In this document: piece by piece, positions 1 to 3,610 of the stretch
How the letters are laid out: each line of letters begins with the position of its first letter
Position numbering within the stretch: the first letter of the stretch is position 1
Assembly: GCA_002347935.1 (NCBI GenBank)
Contig: DDYK01000061.1
Location: 4,937 to 12,937, forward strand
Direction: 5' to 3'
Length of the DNA stretch: 8,001 nucleotides
Source: Actinobacteria bacterium UBA2236
Lineage (GTDB): Bacteria > Actinomycetota > Actinomycetes > Nanopelagicales > Nanopelagicaceae
Translations under genes and position numbers: made by a program
The notes under the pieces: generated by a model
The model's database searches: none
Seen by the model: only the letters and a program-made list of their open reading frames with translations
What the model was told of the DNA's origin: nothing

Positions 1-271
1 ATTGATATACGCCATCTGTGAAGCGAGAAATAACAGTCCTTAGAATCTCGAGAATAATTACAATAAATAGAATGTCATTTACGCCCTGAATCATTCCATT
101 TGGAAAGAAAGGCTGAGTTTCAATGAGCCTCTTTCCGCTATAGAAGAAGGCGCCTATTCCAATTCCAAGTAGTGATATTGCCAAGATTGCGTGAAATACA
201 TCTTCAACTACATCTATATACTTTCCAGGAATTATCGATTTTTCGCCATCTTGTGATTCATTTTTTGCCAT
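1..271 (-). CDS. PsiE-like small membrane protein (partial, 3' end outside window)
   Basis: The reading frame opens with ATG at 271-269 and stays open for 90 codons to the window edge, so the C-terminus is missing. Residues 1-26 are polar and charged (start MAKNESQDGEKSIIPGKYID), followed by a hydrophobic segment at about 27-45, a short polar loop with FFPNG (55-59), and a second hydrophobic segment at about 62-80 ending in ILEILRTVISRF. A short N-terminal tail, a first helix, a loop, then a helix ending in an E-x-x-R-T-type motif resembles phosphate-starvation-inducible PsiE family membrane proteins. That family is poorly understood, and the assignment is by pattern resemblance only. The gene is divergent from the heliorhodopsin, with 101 bp between the two starts. 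I see no good Shine-Dalgarno. A TAGAGT hexamer 5 nt upstream of the ATG suggests a leaderless transcript. It could instead be an unrelated two-or-more-helix membrane protein. Confidence 0.6.
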   Translation of the reverse strand, partial: MAKNESQDGEKSIIPGKYIDVVEDVFHAILAISLLGIGIGAFFYSGKRLIETQPFFPNGMIQGVNDILFIVIILEILRTVISRFTDGVYQ

Positions 272-276
272 ATCAA

Positions 277-282
277 ACTCTA
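277..282 (-). promoter_or_regulatory. Candidate -10 hexamer for the PsiE-like gene
   Basis: Read on the minus strand, TAGAGT ends 5 nt before the ATG at 271. This matches the TAnnnT pattern seen at the other leaderless candidates in the window, although their spacing is 6 nt. A perfect palindrome, CCGCTAGCGG (286-295), lies just upstream, between the -10 and any -35, and could be an operator. No convincing -35 is visible. Confidence 0.35.
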
Positions 283-332
283 TAACCGCTAGCGGGAGAT
301 TTCACCTGTTTTTTGTAAAGATTACTCGGCGT

Positions 333-352
333 GTATTGGTGGGCTCCAATAC
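333..352. promoter_or_regulatory. Inverted repeat over the heliorhodopsin -35 region
   Basis: GTATTGG (333-339) and CCAATAC (346-352) form perfect 7-bp arms around a 6-nt centre (TGGGCT). With the proposed -10 at 361-366, the expected -35 (about 338-343) falls inside this repeat. The geometry fits a dimeric transcription factor site that would control heliorhodopsin expression. The repeat could also form a small hairpin, but transcription is predicted to start downstream of it, so a DNA operator is the better reading. The binding protein is unknown. Confidence 0.45.
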
Positions 353-360
353 TAGAAGGC

Positions 361-366
361 TAAATT
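361..366 (+). promoter_or_regulatory. -10 hexamer of the heliorhodopsin gene, predicted leaderless
   Basis: TAAATT fits the actinobacterial TAnnnT -10 element and ends exactly 6 nt before the ATG at 373. Transcription would then begin at or within a base of the start codon. No properly spaced Shine-Dalgarno exists before this ATG; the closest, AGAAGG at 354-359, is 13 nt away. This supports ATG 373 over the in-frame ATG at 391. Confidence 0.5.
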
Positions 367-372
367 AGGGCT

Positions 373-1140
373 ATGAGCAAAGAGATAACAATGCAGGCCC
401 TTCGTAAGGTGAACATTCTGGCTGGACTACTCCATCTGGTTCAAATGGTTGTAGTTCTTGCCCTAAGTAGCGATTTCGCTCTTCCAGTCACAGCTACCTA
501 TATGTCAGGTCCACCAGGTTCTACATTTGCTCCCGCAGTGATCTTATTTGAAACCCCAGTTGGTCTAACTGTTGCAATATTTCTAGGTTTATCTGCGCTT
601 GCTCACTTTATTGTCGCTAGCCCTAAATTCTTTCCTCGCTATAGCGCGGGTCTTCTAGCCCAACGTAATTACTTTAGATGGGTGGAGTACTCCATTAGCT
701 CATCGGTAATGATTGTATTAATTGCTCAAGTTACTGGAATTGCTGATATCACCGCTCTAATTGCGATCTTTGGAGTAAATGCTTCGATGATTCTCTTTGG
801 TTGGTTGCAAGAGAAGTATGAAACGCCAGGAAATGGTGGTTGGCTGCCCTTTATCTTTGGCTGTATTACAGGAATTGTTCCTTGGGTTGCGCTGCTGTTT
901 TATGTATTCTCTATCGGCGGAGTTAGTGAAACCTCAGCGCCAGCCTTTGTCTATGGAATAGTTCTAACTATCTTCTTATTCTTTAATTCCTTTGCCTTAG
1001 TGCAATGGTTGCAATATAAGAAGGTTGGTAAGTGGAGTGATTACCTAAGAGGTGAGCGCAGCTACATCACGCTCTCGCTAATTGCTAAATCAGCCCTGGC
1101 TTGGCAGATCTTTGCCAACACCCTAATTCCACCGATGTAG
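373..1140 (+). CDS. Heliorhodopsin
   Basis: A 255-residue, seven-helix retinal protein of the heliorhodopsin family, which is distant from type-1 rhodopsins and inserts with its N-terminus in the cytoplasm. The sequence closely resembles the founding actinobacterial member 48C12 along its whole length. Hydrophobic segments lie at about 11-31, 60-82, 101-122, 124-146, 158-180, 190-214 and 228-250. The retinal Schiff-base lysine is K239 in SLIAKSALAWQIF, and the counterion is E105 in FRWVEYS. H21 and H78 match the two pocket-side histidines, and S235 matches the serine near the Schiff base; numbering runs two lower than in 48C12 throughout. Family knowledge: characterised actinobacterial members do not pump ions and have a slow photocycle, so a sensory or regulatory role is favoured, and partners such as glutamine synthetase and photolyase have been reported. 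Nothing here names the partner. It is divergent from the PsiE-like gene and convergent with DUF2256, whose stop abuts its own. All key residues are intact. Confidence 0.96.
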   Translation: MSKEITMQALRKVNILAGLLHLVQMVVVLALSSDFALPVTATYMSGPPGSTFAPAVILFETPVGLTVAIFLGLSALAHFIVASPKFFPRYSAGLLAQRNYFRWVEYSISSSVMIVLIAQVTGIADITALIAIFGVNASMILFGWLQEKYETPGNGGWLPFIFGCITGIVPWVALLFYVFSIGGVSETSAPAFVYGIVLTIFLFFNSFALVQWLQYKKVGKWSDYLRGERSYITLSLIAKSALAWQIFANTLIPPM

Positions 1141-1278
1141 CTATTTGCCTGCCTTACAGCGCTTGGAGCAATACTTAACACTGGGCCAGTCCTTCGCCCA
1201 CTTCTTCCGCCACTCAAATTCAAGTCCGCAGCGCTGACAGGCCTTGGGCGGAAAACCGTTCTTAGTTTTTGCTTTCAT
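1141..1278 (-). CDS. DUF2256 family small zinc protein
   Basis: A 45-residue protein with ATG at 1278-1276 and TAG at 1143-1141. It carries four cysteines in two pairs, C14-x-x-C17 and C37-x-x-x-C41, flanking an aromatic and basic core with FEWRKKW (21-27) and VKYCSKRC (34-41). This is the complete signature of DUF2256 and the usual length for the family, so the gene appears whole. The cysteine arrangement suggests zinc binding; no biochemical function is established. From general knowledge, DUF2256 genes often neighbour cryptochrome/photolyase-related genes, which makes the position next to a heliorhodopsin suggestive of a light-related role (inference). Its stop touches the heliorhodopsin stop (TAG then CTA) with no base between them. 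The start has no clear Shine-Dalgarno. It shares the 1279-1366 interval with the divergent toxin promoter. Confidence 0.9.
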   Translation of the reverse strand: MKAKTKNGFPPKACQRCGLEFEWRKKWAKDWPSVKYCSKRCKAGK

Positions 1279-1319
1279 TGAACTCTAAGTATTCCATTTA
1301 TGTATAGAACTTGCTCATC

Positions 1320-1349
1320 TGGGGATAACTAAGAACATGAACATCCCCA
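1320..1349. promoter_or_regulatory. Candidate HigA operator: inverted repeat upstream of the toxin gene
   Basis: TGGGGAT (1320-1326) and ATCCCCA (1343-1349) are perfect 7-bp arms separated by 16 nt, centred about 23 bp apart, so they face the same side of the helix two turns apart. A tandem GAACAT repeat occupies 1333-1344 inside it. The repeat covers the expected -35 zone of the toxin promoter (-10 at 1355-1360). HigA-type antitoxins commonly repress their own operon by binding such palindromes, so this is the natural autoregulatory site. It could also affect the divergent DUF2256 gene. Confidence 0.5.
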
Positions 1350-1354
1350 TTGGA

Positions 1355-1360
1355 TAATCT
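1355..1360 (+). promoter_or_regulatory. -10 hexamer of the toxin-antitoxin operon, predicted leaderless
   Basis: TAATCT matches TAnnnT and ends exactly 6 nt before the GTG at 1367, the same spacing as at three other genes here. This supports the GTG as a genuine, leaderless start. An overlapping GATAAT at 1353-1358 would shift initiation by only about two bases. Confidence 0.45.
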
Positions 1361-1366
1361 CCATGC

Positions 1367-1768
1367 GTGCCGAGCTTGATTCAATACTTAGAAGATTTCA
1401 ATGGGGAAACACCCTTTATTCGATGGTTCTTTGAATCACTCACACAGGAAGAGCAAGACTTTGTTGATTTCGTATTGGACGGGGTACTGAGTAGCAGCGG
1501 AATAGACCTTCTTAGTGGAAATTGGCTAAAGGACCTAGGCGATAATCTCTATCAGCTTCGGCTTCGCATACTTGGAAGTGATGGCAGGGCTCGAATATTA
1601 CTTAGAGTATTTCTCACATTTTTCCCTAACGATGAGATTTTAATAATCTCAGGTTATTGCAAACTACGTAATCCAGGTTCGGCAAATCAAAAATTCGAAA
1701 TTGACAGAGCAAAACAACTTTTAAAGCAGTGGAAGAGCAAATCTGATACTATGTGGAATCCCACATAA
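1367..1768 (+). CDS. HigB/RelE-superfamily toxin (Gp49-like)
   Basis: A 133-residue protein resembling the HigB branch of RelE-fold mRNA interferases, often annotated as phage-derived Gp49-like/DUF891. Such toxins cleave mRNA on the ribosome and are neutralised by the antitoxin encoded next to them. The conserved part spans about residues 51-122: GNWLKDLGDNLYQLRLR (51-67), a beta-rich stretch ILLRVFLTFFPNDEILIISG (77-96), the basic turn YCKLRNPG (97-104), and a C-terminal helix FEIDRAKQLLKQW (110-122). Acidic N-terminal residues 1-45 make it longer than most HigB proteins. The only usable start is GTG 1367, because an in-frame TAA lies at 1355-1357. The antitoxin gene follows 13 bp after the stop, in toxin-first order as for higBA. 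Expression is probably repressed through the palindrome at 1320-1349. The family call is by pattern; ribosome dependence is inferred. Confidence 0.82.
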   Translation: MPSLIQYLEDFNGETPFIRWFFESLTQEEQDFVDFVLDGVLSSSGIDLLSGNWLKDLGDNLYQLRLRILGSDGRARILLRVFLTFFPNDEILIISGYCKLRNPGSANQKFEIDRAKQLLKQWKSKSDTMWNPT

Positions 1769-1770
1769 GC

Positions 1771-1775
1771 AAGGA
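1771..1775 (+). promoter_or_regulatory. Shine-Dalgarno of the antitoxin gene
   Basis: AAGGA lies 6 nt before the antitoxin ATG at 1782. The leading toxin gene lacks a ribosome binding site and begins with GTG. This would favour stronger translation of the antitoxin than of the toxin from one transcript. Confidence 0.6.
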
Positions 1776-1781
1776 TGAGAA

Positions 1782-2114
1782 ATGTCAGCGGTTAGTGATC
1801 AATGGCGGAAAGCTCGAGTAAGGTCTTTGAGCTCCACTCAATTAAAACAAACGCGAAGCCGAAGGGCTGTCTGGGAGATAGGGCTCTGGCTTGAAGGTAG
1901 AAGGGTTGCTATGGGTATGAGTCAGAGTGAGTTGGCAGAAAAAACTGGAGTGCAACAAGCTGATATCAGTAGATATGAACACTTGGAAATGACACCAACT
2001 CTTGAAACCCTCGTCCGCCTTTTAATAGGCCTTGAATCAGAATTAGTATTGAAAGGAAAAGGGTTAACAAAGGCTGAAGGAAAAACAGGGAAAAAGTTAG
2101 CAAAAAGCAAATAG
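1782..2114 (+). CDS. HigA-like XRE-family antitoxin
   Basis: A 110-residue DNA-binding protein with one Cro/C1-type helix-turn-helix. The motif runs through MSQSELAEKTGVQQADISRY (46-65), in which SELAEKTG forms the first helix and QQADISRYE the recognition helix, followed by the usual scaffold TPTLETLVRLLIGLESELVL (71-90). Preceding residues 1-45 are basic and may contact the toxin or DNA. The last 20 residues hold eight lysines, an unusually basic tail that is probably disordered. In this family the antitoxin neutralises the toxin and, with it, represses the operon. The gene lies 13 bp after the toxin stop with its own AAGGA site. Minus-strand open frames overlapping it (1922-2110 and 1966-2181) lack any coding signature. 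Confidence 0.88.
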   Translation: MSAVSDQWRKARVRSLSSTQLKQTRSRRAVWEIGLWLEGRRVAMGMSQSELAEKTGVQQADISRYEHLEMTPTLETLVRLLIGLESELVLKGKGLTKAEGKTGKKLAKSK

Positions 2115-2130
2115 CTAATGTTTTACTGTA

Positions 2131-2136
2131 TAAGAT
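2131..2136 (+). promoter_or_regulatory. -10 hexamer of the RDD gene, predicted leaderless
   Basis: TAAGAT ends exactly 6 nt before the ATG at 2143. An overlapping TATAAG (2129-2134) is another -10 candidate that gives nearly the same start point. No Shine-Dalgarno is visible. Only 28 bp separate the antitoxin stop from this gene, so it has its own promoter rather than depending on read-through from the toxin-antitoxin operon. Confidence 0.5.
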
Positions 2137-2142
2137 TGAGTT

Positions 2143-2526
2143 ATGACCGAAGAAAATCTTCAAACCTCTGCCTCTGAGCAATTGGCTTCAGTCCAGGCAC
2201 GCTTTGGCGCAGCTCTACTTGACGCCGCACTTCTAGTTGTGACTCTGGTTATTGGGTGGATTATCTGGAGCCTCTATACCTGGCAAACCGGACAGAGCCC
2301 TGCAAAACGAATTTTGAAGCAAGCAGTTGTTGATGCCAAAACTGGAGAGCGTTTTACCTGGGCAAAGATGGCGCTTCGTGAATTTGCGGTTAAAGGCCTT
2401 GCGGGTCAATTATTATCAGGAGCAACAAATGGAATTACATTTGTTATTGATAGCTTATTTATATTTCGCAGTGATCGAAGAACAGTCCATGACTTAATCG
2501 TTGGAAGCAAAGTCATCCAACTCTAG
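2143..2526 (+). CDS. RDD family membrane protein
   Basis: A 127-residue protein with the features of the RDD family. These are an Arg and an Asp at the first helix (R20 and D27 in ARFGAALLDAALL), the intervening QSPAKRILKQAVVDAKTGE (51-69) typical of the loop after it, and the C-terminal FRSDRRTVHDLIVGSKVI (108-125). Hydrophobic segments span about 24-47 and 82-108, the second possibly only partly membrane-embedded. RDD proteins are integral membrane proteins; some have been linked to ion transport, but no general function is established, so none is assigned here. The N-terminal 18 residues are polar. It is convergent with a 41-residue membrane protein whose stop lies 2 bp from its own. Family call is confident, role unknown. 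Confidence 0.87.
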   Translation: MTEENLQTSASEQLASVQARFGAALLDAALLVVTLVIGWIIWSLYTWQTGQSPAKRILKQAVVDAKTGERFTWAKMALREFAVKGLAGQLLSGATNGITFVIDSLFIFRSDRRTVHDLIVGSKVIQL

Positions 2527-2528
2527 TT

Positions 2529-2654
2529 CTACTCGTTAAAGTCGCCGCCACGGCCAGTAATCTTTGGACCACGCTTAGTTGGGTGATCAAATTTAAAGAT
2601 GACCAACCCAACTAAGAGTGTGAATAGCAAGAAGATTGCTACTGCTATCTCCAT
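2529..2654 (-). CDS. 41-residue single-helix membrane protein, unknown
   Basis: A short frame with ATG at 2654-2652 and TAG at 2531-2529. Residues 2-20 form one hydrophobic helix (EIAVAIFLLFTLLVGLVIF). The tail is polar and basic, KFDHPTKRGPKITGRGGDFN (21-40), with lysines and arginines that would keep it in the cytoplasm. The gene begins 2 nt after the stop of the 124-residue membrane protein on the same strand (TAA, AT, ATG), so the two are very likely cotranscribed and translationally coupled. The ordered composition (clean helix, then a Gly/Arg-rich tail) and the tight coupling argue for a real gene despite its size. I do not recognise the family. Association with the upstream membrane protein is an inference from the coupling. 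Confidence 0.72.
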   Translation of the reverse strand: MEIAVAIFLLFTLLVGLVIFKFDHPTKRGPKITGRGGDFNE

Positions 2655-2656
2655 AT

Positions 2657-3031
2657 TTAACCCATTACCGCCCAAATAACTAGGGCAAATATTGCTAGTC
2701 CTAGACCAATTACTGCAATTGCAGTAAGTGATAGGAAGTCTCTTGATGAGGCAATCTTCTTGGTTAGAGCAGATGGATCTTTAACTTTACCCATATCAAG
2801 AAGTAGGGCCTCGGCTTCACGAATAGCTGCATACTGGGAAACAATTGCTAGAAATCCAGTAACCGCCGCTACTGCAATTGTGAGATATCCGGCTGCATCA
2901 CTAGCACTTGCAAAGGTTCCTTGGGCAGCAAGAACAAATACTGCGATCAAGACTAGGGCTGGAGCAATTTGGGCGATGATGATCTGCATCCGCTTGTCGT
3001 TCCAAAGCTTTAGTAGGGCTTTCTCATCCAT
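2657..3031 (-). CDS. Three-helix membrane protein, unknown
   Basis: A 124-residue protein with hydrophobic segments at about 17-37, 48-66 and 100-121. A charged region between the last two (71-98, with REAEALLLDMGKVKDPSALT and KKIASSRD) could form a short amphipathic helix. The short N-terminus (MDEKALLKLWNDKRM) is charged. No catalytic or ligand-binding motif is apparent and I do not recognise a family. The start is well supported by AAGGAG 9 nt upstream. It leads a two-gene unit with the 41-residue protein, which starts 2 nt after its stop. Its upstream region contains two hairpins (3050-3063 and 3066-3117) that may control it. A plus-strand frame through the same DNA (2760-3035) has no protein-like character and is treated as a shadow. 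Confidence 0.82.
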   Translation of the reverse strand: MDEKALLKLWNDKRMQIIIAQIAPALVLIAVFVLAAQGTFASASDAAGYLTIAVAAVTGFLAIVSQYAAIREAEALLLDMGKVKDPSALTKKIASSRDFLSLTAIAVIGLGLAIFALVIWAVMG

Positions 3032-3040
3032 TTGAATTTT

Positions 3041-3046
3041 CTCCTT
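3041..3046 (-). promoter_or_regulatory. Shine-Dalgarno of the 124-residue membrane protein, beside a small hairpin
   Basis: Minus-strand AAGGAG is 9 nt before the ATG at 3031. A hairpin with arms CAGGC (3050-3054) and GCCTG (3059-3063) around TGGC sits just 5' of it in the mRNA. Folding there could influence ribosome access. Confidence 0.6.
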
Positions 3047-3065
3047 ATTCAGGCTGGCGCCTGCT

Positions 3066-3117
3066 ATGAAGAGAGCCTAAGGCAAAAAGGCCCTTAGGGC
3101 TCGCTCTATGGCTTCAT
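3066..3117. repeat. Large imperfect inverted repeat / hairpin in the divergent intergenic region
   Basis: Nested complementary arms are visible: ATGAAG (3066-3071) with CTTCAT (3112-3117), AGAG (3072-3075) with CTCT (3104-3107), and CCTAAGG (3076-3082) with CCTTAGG (3092-3098). The loop is 9 nt at 3083-3091, and small bulges occupy the right arm at 3099-3103 and 3108-3111. The repeat lies between the divergent 124-residue gene (minus) and the zinc-ribbon gene (plus), so it does not follow a gene and is not a simple terminator. It could be a 5' leader structure of the minus-strand operon, a small RNA, or an operator. No T-run follows either arm. Confidence 0.5.
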
Positions 3118-3166
3118 CTGCCATTTACTCACTTTTTACCATTCTTACTCCCTGCCAGCCCATACT

Positions 3167-3172
3167 TATAGT
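3167..3172 (+). promoter_or_regulatory. Candidate -10 of the zinc-ribbon gene
   Basis: TATAGT, 38 nt before the ATG at 3211, would start a transcript near 3179 with a leader of roughly 30 nt that includes the Shine-Dalgarno. No clear -35 is seen. Confidence 0.3.
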
Positions 3173-3210
3173 GCTTCCCCAGCGCCAACTGTTATCTGGA
3201 AGGGGGAGTT

Positions 3211-3375
3211 ATGTCTAAACTGCCAAGCATCGCCACTTGTCTGCTCTGCCATTCACAAGAGCTGACCTTGGTTATGAATGAGAGTCAAGGACCAATGTTG
3301 CAATGCGATGATTGTGGATTTACACGTCAAGCAGAAGCAGTAGATATGTTCCAAGACTTTAATATTTGCGCTTAA
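3211..3375 (+). CDS. 54-residue zinc-ribbon protein, unknown
   Basis: The frame runs from ATG 3211 to TAA 3373-3375. Two cysteine pairs, C10-x-x-C13 (CLLC) and C32-x-x-C35 (CDDC), are separated by 18 residues in a short beta-hairpin-like layout, which is the typical treble of a rubredoxin-like zinc ribbon. Between them are ELTLVMNESQGPMLQ-type strands, and the helix-like tail AEAVDMFQDF ends in NICA. A fifth cysteine, C53, is near the end. A purine-rich site, GGAAGGGGGAG (3198-3208), precedes the ATG, with GGAAGG 7 nt away, so translation is well supported. Tiny zinc ribbons often serve as protein- or nucleic-acid-binding modules; no specific role can be named. It is probably its own transcription unit. 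Confidence 0.8.
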   Translation: MSKLPSIATCLLCHSQELTLVMNESQGPMLQCDDCGFTRQAEAVDMFQDFNICA

Positions 3376-3424
3376 ATTAACGGTTAGTTCATTAAGGCGA
3401 CCGCGTTAGTACTTTCTATTCTCT

Positions 3425-3430
3425 TAAACT
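3425..3430 (+). promoter_or_regulatory. -10 hexamer of the 57-residue gene, predicted leaderless
   Basis: TAAACT ends exactly 6 nt before the ATG at 3437, repeating the arrangement upstream of the heliorhodopsin, toxin and RDD genes. The bases between are nearly all T and contain no Shine-Dalgarno. Confidence 0.45.
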
Positions 3431-3436
3431 TTTTTC

Positions 3437-3610
3437 ATGAATATTGAACTCCATTACAGAATTTATGAACTCAACGCTCGAGATAAAGATTTTCATGACT
3501 ACTTCGAGGATGAGCACCGAGCGAAATTTGCTCGCCAACGGGCCGCAGAAGATTGGCTTCAGGCTCTGCGCAGAGAAATCCCCAAGCTCTCTAACGGATT
3601 AAGCGCCTAA
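3437..3610 (+). CDS. 57-residue charged protein, unknown
   Basis: The frame runs from ATG 3437 to TAA 3608-3610. The sequence is strongly charged and predicted helical: MNIELHYRIYELNARDKDFH at the start, then DYFEDEHRAKFARQRAAEDW (21-40), which alternates acidic and basic residues, and LQALRREIPKL (41-51). No membrane segment, cysteine pair or known motif is visible. A small soluble helical or coiled-coil protein is the most that can be said. Support for a real gene comes from the leaderless-type -10 element with the 6-nt spacing common in this window, a protein-like composition, and a stop that abuts exactly the stop of clpC (TAA then TTA), as seen at the other convergent pairs. I do not recognise the family. 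Confidence 0.62.
   Translation: MNIELHYRIYELNARDKDFHDYFEDEHRAKFARQRAAEDWLQALRREIPKLSNGLSA

Noticed and set aside
286..295. Perfect 10-bp palindrome CCGCTAGCGG upstream of the PsiE-like gene, considered as a separate finding
   Set aside because: Its position is suggestive, but a single 10-bp palindrome is short and may occur by chance. I only mention it with the promoter.
1363..1434. Alternative ATG start at 1363 just before the toxin GTG
   Set aside because: It reads in another frame and stops after 23 codons. The GTG at 1367 opens the frame with toxin signatures and has the better -10 spacing.
1922..2181. Two overlapping minus-strand open frames (62 and 71 codons) antisense to the antitoxin gene
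   Set aside because: They read through a well-supported antitoxin, have no family resemblance, and arise from the lysine-rich coding strand giving Phe/Leu-rich antisense frames.
2760..3035. A 91-codon plus-strand open frame across the 124-residue membrane protein
   Set aside because: It has no ribosome binding site or recognisable motif and a Ser/Ala/Arg-rich antisense composition. The minus-strand gene has AAGGAG and clean membrane helices.
3066..3117. Hairpin read as a rho-independent terminator
   Set aside because: It lies between divergent genes rather than after one, and no T-run follows on either strand.
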